This document shows positions 1 to 8,104 of a stretch of 15,116 nt of DNA, piece after piece (positions within the stretch are counted from its first letter, which is position 1; each line of letters opens with the position of its first letter). Both the position numbers and the translations under genes were made by a program. The notes below the pieces were generated by a model. It was not told the DNA's origin. It saw only the letters and a program-made list of their open reading frames with translations, and did no database searches. The stretch comes from an uncultured Colwellia sp. (GTDB lineage Bacteria > Pseudomonadota > Gammaproteobacteria > Enterobacterales > Alteromonadaceae): positions 1-15,116 of the forward strand of contig CAJWBY010000121.1 of NCBI GenBank assembly GCA_913020705.1. The letters run 5' to 3'.

Positions 1-1464
1 AAAGAAAATGGTATTAATAAAGAACAATTACTCCCGGCCAAAAAACTCTGCCCTTTTGATATTGTATTAATAAAACCAGGAGAAATTGTACCTGCAGATG
101 GAATAATTATTTCAGGCAACAGTCAGCTTAACGAGTCGATGTTGTCAGGCGAACAACTCCCCTTAAATAAAGGAGTGGGCGATAAAGTGTTTTCTGGTAC
201 GGTCAATGGAGACGGTAACCTTAACGTTGAAGTGAAACATGCGAGTGAGCATTCATTTTTAAGTCAGCTCATTCGATTAAGTGAATCATCTCAAGCACAC
301 AAACCAAAACTCGCTAAATTATCTGATAAAATAGCACAATACTTTGTGGCAATTATTTTGCTGACTGCTATAGGAACCGCTCTATATTGGCACCACTATT
401 TGCCTGAAGAAGCATTTTGGATAACCCTATCAGTTTTGGTTGCCACCTGCCCTTGTGCGTTATCTCTTGCTACTCCAACTGCGTTGACTTGTGCGACAAC
501 ACACTTAAACCGTGAAGGCATAATGATAAAGTCAGCTCATGTCATGGAAACATTACCAAAAATAACAACAATCGCCTTTGATAAAACAGGCACGTTAACA
601 TCAGGTGATTTTTCAATTACAACAACACAAATTTTTCCAGATGAAAACACACCAATAACTGAACAACAAACGTTAGCAATTGCTGCTGCTCTTGAATCTT
701 ATTCAGAACATCCTTTAGCAAAACCTTTTGGTTTATATCGGGATTATTCATATCAAACAAAAAAAGTAGAAATTAAATCTGGATTTGGTATTAGCGGGAT
801 AGTGAATGGAAAAAACTATAAAATTGGCAAACCAGCATGGTTAATAAATGACACAAAACAGCTAATTGAATTTGAAAAAGCTTCATGCCTATTATTTGAA
901 GATGATAGAATGATTGCCGCTTTCTATTTATCTGATGACGTTCGCCCAGACGCTGAACTAGTACTAAAAGACTTAAAGCAAAATAATATTTATACCATGA
1001 TGTTATCAGGTGATAACGCTTCGGGTTGTGAGAGGGTTCAAGCATCATTAAAATTAGATGAAGTCCACTGTTCATTAACTGCAGAAGATAAAATGTTGTT
1101 GATTAAACAACAACAAATAAACAGCAATTCAACGGTGGCAATGATAGGCGATGGTGTTAATGACACCCCCGTATTTGGAGCTGCTCACGTATCTATCGCT
1201 ATGGGCAGTGGCACAGATATAGCAAAAAGTGGTGCCGATGTTATTTTATTGAATAATCGTTTAAAATCGATAATAACGCTTAAACGTGTTGCCTATAAAA
1301 CACGTCGTATTATTTGGCAAAATTATTTTTGGGCATTTGGTTATAATGCTATCGTATTGCCACTTGCTGTAACCGGTTATATTACTCCCTATATGGCGGT
1401 TATTGGCATGTCAGCTAGTTCAATATTAGTAATAACCAATTCTTTACGATTACTAAAAAAATAA
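1..1464 (+). CDS. ccoI: Copper-transporting P1B-type ATPase CcoI/FixI, 3' part (5' end outside the window)
   Basis: Frame 1 is open from the first base to the stop at 1462-1464, giving 487 visible residues; an internal ATG at 139 is not the start, because the upstream codons already encode actuator-domain sequence (PGEIVPADG). Visible landmarks are the actuator loop LSGE (about 48-51), the membrane metal-site motif CPC (150-152), the phosphorylation motif DKTGT (194-198), the HP dipeptide of P1B pumps (237-238), the hinge motif GDGVND (383-388), and a last membrane helix with MSASS (about 470-474). CPC plus the HP motif marks a heavy-metal pump; with ccoS directly downstream, the CcoI/FixI branch is the best call. 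That branch moves copper across the inner membrane for maturation of cbb3 cytochrome c oxidase. The N-terminal metal-binding domain and first helices lie outside the window. The hinge reads NDTP where NDAP or NDSP is more usual; this is probably a lineage variant. Confidence 0.95.
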   Translation, partial: KENGINKEQLLPAKKLCPFDIVLIKPGEIVPADGIIISGNSQLNESMLSGEQLPLNKGVGDKVFSGTVNGDGNLNVEVKHASEHSFLSQLIRLSESSQAHKPKLAKLSDKIAQYFVAIILLTAIGTALYWHHYLPEEAFWITLSVLVATCPCALSLATPTALTCATTHLNREGIMIKSAHVMETLPKITTIAFDKTGTLTSGDFSITTTQIFPDENTPITEQQTLAIAAALESYSEHPLAKPFGLYRDYSYQTKKVEIKSGFGISGIVNGKNYKIGKPAWLINDTKQLIEFEKASCLLFEDDRMIAAFYLSDDVRPDAELVLKDLKQNNIYTMMLSGDNASGCERVQASLKLDEVHCSLTAEDKMLLIKQQQINSNSTVAMIGDGVNDTPVFGAAHVSIAMGSGTDIAKSGADVILLNNRLKSIITLKRVAYKTRRIIWQNYFWAFGYNAIVLPLAVTGYITPYMAVIGMSASSILVITNSLRLLKK

Positions 1465-1492
1465 ACTAAACACTTAAATAGAGCATAAAAAA

Positions 1493-1708
1493 ATGAGTAT
1501 TATTTATATTTTGATCCCTATTGCCATAATACTTACCTCGATAGCTATCTACCTATTTTTCTGGGCAGTAAAAACTGAACAATTTGAAGACCTAGAAAAA
1601 CAAGGTATGAGTATATTGTTTGATGATAAAGATAGTATCGATAACGAAAATTCACTCTACAAAATTAACCAGAAGAAAAATAAACACAATAATGCGGATA
1701 CCAAATAA
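1493..1708 (+). CDS. ccoS: cbb3-type cytochrome oxidase assembly protein CcoS
   Basis: This encodes a 71-residue single-span inner-membrane protein. An N-terminal hydrophobic helix (about residues 3-25) runs into FFWAVKTEQFEDLE (22-35) and then ILFDD (41-45), the signature layout of CcoS. The charged tail after residue 46 is Lys/Asn-rich and likely variable. CcoS is needed for cofactor insertion (haem and copper) into the catalytic subunit of cbb3 oxidase in other proteobacteria. It starts 28 bases after the ccoI stop; AGAG at 1480-1483 is a modest Shine-Dalgarno. The next gene begins 5 bases after its stop, so these genes are almost certainly cotranscribed. Confidence 0.93.
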   Translation: MSIIYILIPIAIILTSIAIYLFFWAVKTEQFEDLEKQGMSILFDDKDSIDNENSLYKINQKKNKHNNADTK

Positions 1709-1713
1709 TTCAT

Positions 1714-2391
1714 ATGCTTAGTATTGATTACTTATCAGCTTTTATTATTGGGTTATTGGGGTCTGGCCATTGCATTGGTATGTGTGGCGGAATAACCACT
1801 ATGCTTACGTCTGCATTATCGCCACAAAGTAAAGCAAGTGATCAGTTTAAACTGGTTACTGCTTATAATATTGGTCGTATTTTTTCTTATTCACTCATTG
1901 GGGCAATCGTTGGTTTTAGTAGTTCTATTGCAGCAAAAAACATTGGTGTTCCTTTAGGTTTTTTAAGAATATTCGCCGCAATATTTTTAATATTACTTGG
2001 GTTGTATCTTGGTCAATGGTTAATGTGGCTATCGAAAGTTGAAAAGTTTGGTAAAGTACTGTGGCGCTATTTATCGCCATTGAGCAAAAAATTTATTCCT
2101 GTGAATAACGCTAAACAAGCTTTAGCGCTTGGTTCTATTTGGGGTTGGCTTCCTTGCGGGCTGGTTTATTCAACGTTAACTTGGTCATTAGCTAGCGGAG
2201 ATGCACTAACTGGTGCTCTTATAATGATGAGTTTTGGTTTGGGTACATTACCTGCATTATTGAGTATTTCATTAGGTTCTTTTGGAATAAAATCACTGTT
2301 AACTAATATTAAATTTAAAAAACTCATGGCTTTAGTTATTATTATGTATGGAATATACAGTTTAGCGATTGCATATCAACAGCTGTTTTAA
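1714..2391 (+). CDS. Sulfite exporter TauE/SafE-family (DsbD_2-like) membrane protein of the cco cluster
   Basis: This 225-residue polytopic membrane protein has about six hydrophobic segments. Two conserved motifs stand out: HCIGMCGG at residues 19-26 in the first helix, and [11 protein letters not shown] from residue 143, in a helix of the second half. They are the hallmark of the DsbD_2/UreH-like transmembrane family found beside ccoI-ccoS in many gammaproteobacteria, usually annotated as sulfite exporter TauE/SafE. The paired Cys and His residues inside the membrane suggest metal (copper) handling or thiol-disulfide electron transfer in cbb3 oxidase maturation; that role is inferred from motif and context. 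I see no real basis for sulfite export. The start lies 5 bases after ccoS with only a weak ribosome site, which suggests translational coupling. fnr begins 43 bases downstream. Confidence 0.88.
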   Translation: MLSIDYLSAFIIGLLGSGHCIGMCGGITTMLTSALSPQSKASDQFKLVTAYNIGRIFSYSLIGAIVGFSSSIAAKNIGVPLGFLRIFAAIFLILLGLYLGQWLMWLSKVEKFGKVLWRYLSPLSKKFIPVNNAKQALALGSIWGWLPCGLVYSTLTWSLASGDALTGALIMMSFGLGTLPALLSISLGSFGIKSLLTNIKFKKLMALVIIMYGIYSLAIAYQQLF

Positions 2392-2434
2392 TATCATCCA
2401 TACAACTAAAGATAAAGCTAACAATCAGGTCAAT

Positions 2435-3155
2435 ATGTCCAATAAGCCATGTTCCGTATCGAAACACATTCATTGTCAAAACTGCAGTATCAGTGAGCTA
2501 TGTTTACCATTCTCATTAAATGCTGTTGAACTTGATACGCTTGATAACATTATTGACCGAAAACGACCTATTCATAAAGGCGAACAAATATTTCAAGATG
2601 GTGATGCAATGCAATCTTTTGTATGCCATCAGATCTGGAACATTTAAAACATTCACAGTCAATGCACAAGGTGAAGAACAAATTACTGGCTTTCATCTTG
2701 CTGGGGACTTGTTAGGTTTTGATGCTATTGCAGATGCAGAGCACCCTAGCTTTGCTAAGGCACTAGAAACATCCATGGTATGTGAAATTCCATACAATAC
2801 ATTGGATGCTTTATCTAACACAATGCCTAAATTAAAAAAGCAAATTCTTCGTATGATGAGCTCTGAAATCCGCTCAGATCAAGAAATGCTTACTTTGCTT
2901 AATCGTAAAAATGCAGAGCAGCGCTTAGCAACTTTTATATCGACCTTAAGTAGCCGTTATCATGCTCGAGGACTTTCAGCTTCTGACTTTCGCTTAACCA
3001 TGACTCGAAGTGATATTGGTAATTATATTGGATTGACCGTAGAAACAATTAGTCGATTATTAAATCGTTTTCAAAAAAATGGTTTAATTGGTGTTGAAGG
3101 TAAGCTCATTACTATTATCGATGTCGATAAACTTAATGAGTGCGCTACACTTTAA
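2435..3155 (+). pseudogene. fnr: FNR (EtrA) oxygen-sensing transcription regulator, interrupted by a one-base frameshift
   Basis: Two overlapping frames together encode FNR, the [4Fe-4S] CRP-family activator and repressor of anaerobic genes. The first frame (ATG 2435, with AGG at 2427-2429) gives the iron-sulfur cysteines C14, C17 and C23 and runs into TAA at 2645-2647 after 70 residues. The other frame continues from about 2622 (YAIRSGTFK) to the stop at 3155. Ignoring one T of the run TTTT at 2617-2620 restores TCT TTG TAT GCC (S-L-Y-A) and a 239-residue protein. In that product the fourth cluster cysteine is C116 and the DNA-reading residues are E203, S206 and R207. All sit exactly six positions below the E. 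coli residues (20, 23, 29, 122, 209, 212, 213), so only one base is out of place. An upstream in-frame ATG at 2369 is rejected because it overlaps the previous gene. Either this is a sequencing error or the gene is freshly broken; as written, only a 70-residue fragment is made. Confidence 0.93.
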
Positions 3156-3176
3156 TCAAATATATAAACGTACATC

Positions 3177-3212
3177 AAATGCTTAATATTTTTAATATTA
3201 AGCATTTTTTTT
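3177..3212 (+). terminator. Rho-independent terminator of the cco-fnr operon
   Basis: A perfect 14-base inverted repeat (AAATGCTTAATATT at 3177-3190 and its complement at 3194-3207) has a 3-base loop and an eight-T run at 3205-3212. It begins 22 bases after the fnr stop and precedes the separate uspE promoter region. Confidence 0.88.
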
Positions 3213-3250
3213 GTCTAAATTTATCCGTCTGTATAATTTGCAATAAAAAG

Positions 3251-3264
3251 TTGATTTAAAGCAA
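3251..3264 (+). promoter_or_regulatory. FNR box upstream of uspE
   Basis: The sequence TTGATTTAAAGCAA matches the FNR consensus TTGAT-N4-ATCAA at 9 of 10 defined positions; the single mismatch is G for T in the right half. Its centre is 3257.5. If transcription starts near 3299, as the -10 hexamer at 3287-3292 implies, the site is centred at -41.5, the classic position for FNR class II activation. The matching residue pattern and geometry are seen in the sequence; FNR control is an inference. Confidence 0.65.
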
Positions 3265-3286
3265 ATAAAAAATAACAAATATGGTC

Positions 3287-3292
3287 TATTGT
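3287..3292 (+). promoter_or_regulatory. uspE: Candidate -10 element of the uspE promoter
   Basis: TATTGT matches the TATAAT consensus at 4 of 6 positions. It lies at -12 to -7 relative to a start near 3299, which gives a leader of about 25 bases before the uspE ATG at 3324. No good -35 hexamer is present at the right distance, as expected for a promoter in which FNR occupies that place. Confidence 0.45.
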
Positions 3293-3323
3293 TAAGATAA
3301 CAATAAGTTATCGGGTAAACTTT

Positions 3324-4250
3324 ATGGAAAATTATAAAAAAATACTAACCGTTATTGATCCAACGACTGACGATCAGAAAGCGCTAAAACGTTCAATTGA
3401 ACTTGCACGCCGTACAGGTGGAGAAATCACCGCATTTTTGACTATTTATGACTTTTCATATGAAATGACCACGATGCTTTCTGGCGAAGAACGTGAAGCA
3501 ATGCGTCAATCAATGATCAATGATCGAATGCAATGGCTAGAAGAAAAAATTGCAGAAATCGATGATCATAGCATAACCATAAATACGAGTATTATTTGGC
3601 ATAATCGCCCCTTTGAAAAAATAATTCAAAAAGTGATTACTGAAGGTTTTGATATCGTTATTAAAGGAACTCACCAACATGACAAATTTAAATCCGTTAT
3701 TTTTACCCCCACAGACTGGCATATACTCAGGAAGTGTCCGTGCCCCGTACTATTAGTTAAAGAGCACAATTGGCCAGATAACGGAAATTTACTCACCGCT
3801 CTAAATATTGGCAGTGATGATGATGAACACAAGGCACTTAACGAAAAATTAACGCTAGAAGCGACTCACCTTTCATCGTTAATCAAAGCTAATATTCATT
3901 TGGTAAACTCTTATCCAGGAACCCCGGTAAATATTGCTATTGAAATTCCAGAGTTTAATGCCTGTGAATATAACGATACGATGATGAAACATCATCAAAC
4001 TGCGATGAATGATCATGCAAACACTTTTAACATCCCTTTAGAGAATACTCACGTAAAAGAAGGCTTGCCTGAAGATGTAATTCAAAGTGTTTCCAATAAA
4101 ATCGATGCTGAATTAGTTATTCTAGGTACTATTGGCAGAACCGGCCTATCTGCTGCACTTATAGGAAACACTGCAGAACATGTTATTGACCGACTGAATT
4201 GCGATGTATTAGCGATTAAACCTAATGGTTATATATCACCTTTGGCATAA
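3324..4250 (+). CDS. uspE: Universal stress protein UspE
   Basis: This 308-residue cytosolic protein has two tandem Usp domains (about residues 4-150 and 157-302). The first opens with ILTVIDPTTDDQKALKRS, typical of UspE, and ends with CPCPVLLVKE. The second carries the nucleotide-loop-like stretch GTIGRTGLSAALIGNTAEH, closing with CDVLAIKP. Length and layout agree with E. coli UspE (about 316 residues), a stress and motility-related protein whose biochemical activity is not well defined. GGGT at 3313-3316 serves as ribosome site for the ATG. It is transcribed apart from fnr, since a strong terminator lies between them. An FNR box and -10 element just upstream suggest induction when oxygen is low. 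The fnr-uspE adjacency is conserved in enteric and marine gammaproteobacteria. Confidence 0.95.
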   Translation: MENYKKILTVIDPTTDDQKALKRSIELARRTGGEITAFLTIYDFSYEMTTMLSGEEREAMRQSMINDRMQWLEEKIAEIDDHSITINTSIIWHNRPFEKIIQKVITEGFDIVIKGTHQHDKFKSVIFTPTDWHILRKCPCPVLLVKEHNWPDNGNLLTALNIGSDDDEHKALNEKLTLEATHLSSLIKANIHLVNSYPGTPVNIAIEIPEFNACEYNDTMMKHHQTAMNDHANTFNIPLENTHVKEGLPEDVIQSVSNKIDAELVILGTIGRTGLSAALIGNTAEHVIDRLNCDVLAIKPNGYISPLA

Positions 4251-4301
4251 AGTCCTTTGGTTTATAATCCAGAAGCATAAAAGAAAAGCTGATGGGTTTT
4301 A

Positions 4302-4335
4302 ATTAAAAAGCCAAGAAAACTCTTGGCTTTTTAAT
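4302..4335. terminator. Bidirectional rho-independent terminator between uspE and tamB
   Basis: A perfect 15-base stem (arms 4302-4316 and 4321-4335, core AAGCCAAGA/TCTTGGCTT) encloses the loop AAAC. A and T tracts at the stem base give a T run on both strands. It sits 51 bases after the uspE stop and 34 bases after the tamB stop, so it ends both convergent transcripts. Confidence 0.9.
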
Positions 4336-4369
4336 CTATTAGATAGGTTAAAGTGTCTTTCCAATTTAA

Positions 4370-7300
4370 TTAATTAATGTCAAATGAATAATAAATATCT
4401 GCAGAATTTTCTAAACCAGAAACCGTTTCAACCCACAAACGACTTAACAAATAAAACCTTACGGTGAGTTCATTAATGGGTTCAATAATCCCGACTCCAT
4501 ATTTAATATAGACCTTGTCACCTAAATAACCCGCGATAGAAGCTTGTTTGTCATCACCATCAATTTCAATTCGATTGATCAAAGGTAGTCTTTCTATCTG
4601 AGTGAGTACACCCGAAAAGTTTGTTAATGCAGTCCCCAAAGCTACGCCAATAGCCACATTACTGTCACTGGTTTCAGCATCTAAACCGCGGCCTCTTATT
4701 AGGTAGGACAAGGTTTCTGATTGTTGCATTGTTGGTTTTGAAAATAAGCTGATATTCAAGCTATTGGCTAAACCTTTAGCATCAATTCCGACAATAACAT
4801 TTTCTTGTTCAATCGTACGTGTTGCTTGCATCGTTACATATGGGTTAGTTGCCGTGCCATTGAAAGCTATAGTTCCTTTTGTTACTGATAAATCTTGTCC
4901 GTAAGCGTTATAACGTCCTTCAGGGATTTTTAAGCTCCCAAAGAGTTGTAGTGGTTGGTTTGCCTGTTGGTTAACTTGTAGCTCCCCGCCAAGCCTTCCA
5001 ATAAACCCTTGTCCTTCAACCTTGAATTTATCGTCGATAACCACACGAACATTAGTAAATATATCAAACGGCTTATCATTCTCAATTTGTGCACCGTCAT
5101 CATTCACAATAATCACGTCTTTGCTTAGGCTAACACTTCCTTGTGGCAACTTTTCAACAGATAATTTTCCTTCAAGTACCTCAATAAGACCTGATATTTT
5201 AAGCTCAGAGGCTTTTATTTGTGCATTGAGGTGTGGAGAAACCGTTAAAGTAAGATCAGGTGGTATCGAAAAATTTATTGCCTCGCCATCAAAATTAAGG
5301 TTACCTTGTAATTCGTCATACCAGTCAGTATTGCCTTTTAAACTGGCTGCTACATTATTGATATTAAGACCGCCAAAAATATCAGCTTGCTGCCCTTTAA
5401 AATCTAAAGCCAAATGAATATCTTCTAAGGTGTCAATATTACCTAAAATTTTAACTTTCCCTTTAGTTAATTTGATCCCACCGTTTATTAAAGGCTTAGT
5501 TAAATCCCCCGATACAGTAAAGTTGGTATTTAAGATGCCTTCCATTGACGTTATCTCCGGCACAAATTTTTGTAATGGATAAATGTTGAAATCATTAACT
5601 GTAATCTGGCTATCAATAGGTCGATTACCCGCAAATAAAATAGTCGTATTTATATTTACTATTTCATGTTTGTCGATAGCAAACAAAGCAATATTTCCTG
5701 CAACACGACTGTTATTAAGCTGTAAGTTCAATTTTCCATTTTGCCACTCAAGCAGCTTGTGTAATTCTTCTTCTTTCTTTACTTGTATATATCCATCACC
5801 CATTAATAATTTTGCATTAATTGATGGCATATTGCCTTGTTGCCAACCTATAGAAACATTTCCGCCTAACGTGCTTTTTAAAAGTGTATTTTCTGGTACA
5901 AAAGGACTTAAAACGTCGCTACCTAATTTAATGGCTAAAGTTAATTGGTCGTTCGTTGTTTGTAGAACAGAATCTTTGTTTAAACAAATCTCAGAGTTAT
6001 TACCAAGCCAGCAATGCTTATTGAGAGCAATGGTCTTTCTTACGTTATCATAGCCTAATTGAAGTGGGCGATTTGACTTGAAAATCAGTTCGCCAAGAGC
6101 AAATGTAACTTCATTGGTTTTCATTTTCCACTGGTCATTTTGCGAGGAATAGCTGCTATTAATGAACAAATCAAGAGTTGAGTCACCAAGCCAAGCAAGG
6201 TTTATATTTTGCTGATTTAAATCGCCACGGCTCGCAAAATTCATACTATTAATAGTGTAATCATTCCAGTTAACTCGATTACTCTTTAATGAGAGTTCAT
6301 GTTCGTGGTTATTCAATGGTCGATAGGTAATGTCAAACTTCACCTTGTCACTGGAGAGTTCCTGCATTAAAACGTTTTTGAATTCACCTTTAACACTAAT
6401 CTTTGGCTGTTGTACTGGACCAGAAATTGAAATAAGTGAACGTAAATCACTTTCAATATCTTTTAGCCACAAACTTGTGCTTCCAATATCAATTGTTCCG
6501 TCAACATGCCAGTTTTCATCACTATACCCTTTGAAATCAAACGCTATATCACCATAATTTAAAGTTAAATTGCTAGGTGTTAATCCCCCTTTATTGTCAA
6601 TATCAACATTGGCTTGAGCAACGAGAGGAATATTATTAATTTCTCCTTTTATTCTTGAGTCTACAAGTGTAAAAGCCCACTCATCACCATTGAAAAATCC
6701 TTTACTAATAATATTGCCTTTTAAACGACCAGATAGATTTTCTTCAATATGAGGTAAGGTGATTCCTGAAGAGATTACCGCGACATCCCATAATAATTTT
6801 TCACCTAACTGCAACTCTCCTTTTATACTCAATTGGTTATGTGAGTTAAGCTCTTCAAAATTTAGTGTGTTTATTTTAAACACCTGTTCAACATAGGTTG
6901 CATTTAACGCCAGAGAAGCATCTTGATAGCCAAACCCACTAATAATGCTATTCAAATCGATCTCATGTTGATTAATATCGCCTTGGCTTTTTAATAACAG
7001 AGTCGATGGGCTAATAAAGTTGGCGACATCGTCAGGTAAGGTAAATTGCGTCACATCGGCTTTTAAGTTATAAGGTAGGTTTCTATCCGTTAAATTTATT
7101 AACATCTCGGCGGTTAATGCTAATTCGCCTTCACTGCTGATCATTGACGATAACTCAGATAAATTCCCCTTTAATAATACTTCTTGATTTGAATGGTTAA
7201 GCTGTGGCAGTAATTCAAAATCTTTAATTGTACTATTGAATTTCAAATCAACGAGATAGGGAGGCACAAAATCAAGCTTTCCCTTTAATGAGATTGCTCC

Positions 7301-8104
7301 AACTTCAGCGACGGTTGAAGATAATTCTTGAATTAATAATTGTGTTTTAAACCATGACAATCTTGCTATAGCTTCAGTAGTTGTTAGTCGTGTATTTTCA
7401 TTACCTTTATTGTCTATCTCGTTAACAATTATGGTTTTAACAGCAAGAGAGTTTATGCCTAACTTAAAAGGCGAATAGATCTTTGGTAGTTCAGCCAACG
7501 GCCAAGGTGAAGTATTTATTGATTTTGGTGATGTGGTAGCAGTTTCATATAAATTAATATTCGCTTTAGCCAACATTGCATTTTCCATATATATTGCAAG
7601 ATTGTTGGTGCCAACATTTCTGACAGATAAAGCACTAGAAAAATGAGTTAAATTAACAGATAACCCCTGACTTTTTAATTGAACCTTCTCTAACGAGAAC
7701 TTTTTTAGCTTAATGGTAAATGGCAATGAAAAGTGTGAAGACTCAATAGCTTGTCCTATAGGTTCATCAGTTAAAACCGCCCCACTTTCTTTTAGGTTAA
7801 CTTGAATATCAGCAATATTTAACTCATCAATACAAAGTTGACTCTTCCACAAACAGCGTAAATGTAATTTTAAACGAATATTTTTTGCATTAATAACCGC
7901 TCCATCATTTTCAATGGTCAGTCTTTTTAGTACTAAATCGTTTAAGATCGTACCACTCTTGTACTGAGTTTCTAATGAGAAAACACTGCTCACAAAATAA
8001 AACGATAACTGAGTTCCCCAAGGCGTTGAAAACAATATCGCGAAAAAACAGAGTAAGCCAGTTAGCCACACCATGAATGTGAAGCTAGCACGTTTATAGG
8101 TCAT
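4370..8104 (-). CDS. tamB: Translocation and assembly module inner-membrane component TamB
   Basis: This encodes 1244 residues, close to the ~1260 of E. coli TamB. One N-terminal membrane anchor (about residues 9-28) is followed by a very long periplasmic stretch of short alternating strands rich in Asn, Ser, Leu and Ile, typical of the AsmA-like/TamB beta-taco fold. The last ~350 residues form the TamB_C (DUF490) domain, with LQLFGSLKIPEGRYNAYGQ, a LTVTKGTIAF-like segment, LSYLIRGRG, and an end in YYSFDIN. TamB spans the periplasm and works with TamA in outer-membrane protein assembly and, as a bridge-like protein, in moving phospholipid to the outer membrane. Its ATG overlaps the tamA stop as ATGA, so translation is coupled. 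The 3' end faces the shared terminator. Several open frames on the opposite strand are only shadows of this gene. Confidence 0.95.
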   Translation of the reverse strand: MTYKRASFTFMVWLTGLLCFFAILFSTPWGTQLSFYFVSSVFSLETQYKSGTILNDLVLKRLTIENDGAVINAKNIRLKLHLRCLWKSQLCIDELNIADIQVNLKESGAVLTDEPIGQAIESSHFSLPFTIKLKKFSLEKVQLKSQGLSVNLTHFSSALSVRNVGTNNLAIYMENAMLAKANINLYETATTSPKSINTSPWPLAELPKIYSPFKLGINSLAVKTIIVNEIDNKGNENTRLTTTEAIARLSWFKTQLLIQELSSTVAEVGAISLKGKLDFVPPYLVDLKFNSTIKDFELLPQLNHSNQEVLLKGNLSELSSMISSEGELALTAEMLINLTDRNLPYNLKADVTQFTLPDDVANFISPSTLLLKSQGDINQHEIDLNSIISGFGYQDASLALNATYVEQVFKINTLNFEELNSHNQLSIKGELQLGEKLLWDVAVISSGITLPHIEENLSGRLKGNIISKGFFNGDEWAFTLVDSRIKGEINNIPLVAQANVDIDNKGGLTPSNLTLNYGDIAFDFKGYSDENWHVDGTIDIGSTSLWLKDIESDLRSLISISGPVQQPKISVKGEFKNVLMQELSSDKVKFDITYRPLNNHEHELSLKSNRVNWNDYTINSMNFASRGDLNQQNINLAWLGDSTLDLFINSSYSSQNDQWKMKTNEVTFALGELIFKSNRPLQLGYDNVRKTIALNKHCWLGNNSEICLNKDSVLQTTNDQLTLAIKLGSDVLSPFVPENTLLKSTLGGNVSIGWQQGNMPSINAKLLMGDGYIQVKKEEELHKLLEWQNGKLNLQLNNSRVAGNIALFAIDKHEIVNINTTILFAGNRPIDSQITVNDFNIYPLQKFVPEITSMEGILNTNFTVSGDLTKPLINGGIKLTKGKVKILGNIDTLEDIHLALDFKGQQADIFGGLNINNVAASLKGNTDWYDELQGNLNFDGEAINFSIPPDLTLTVSPHLNAQIKASELKISGLIEVLEGKLSVEKLPQGSVSLSKDVIIVNDDGAQIENDKPFDIFTNVRVVIDDKFKVEGQGFIGRLGGELQVNQQANQPLQLFGSLKIPEGRYNAYGQDLSVTKGTIAFNGTATNPYVTMQATRTIEQENVIVGIDAKGLANSLNISLFSKPTMQQSETLSYLIRGRGLDAETSDSNVAIGVALGTALTNFSGVLTQIERLPLINRIEIDGDDKQASIAGYLGDKVYIKYGVGIIEPINELTVRFYLLSRLWVETVSGLENSADIYYSFDIN

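Noticed and set aside
2369..2434. Earlier in-frame ATG at 2369 as the fnr start
   Set aside because: It overlaps the end of the preceding membrane-protein gene and adds 22 residues absent from FNR; ATG 2435 has a ribosome site and the usual distance to the cysteine cluster.
5022..6557. Open frames on the plus strand at 5022-5417, 5583-6053 and 6330-6557
   Set aside because: They lie wholly opposite tamB, have no family features, and arise from the codon pattern of the real gene on the other strand.
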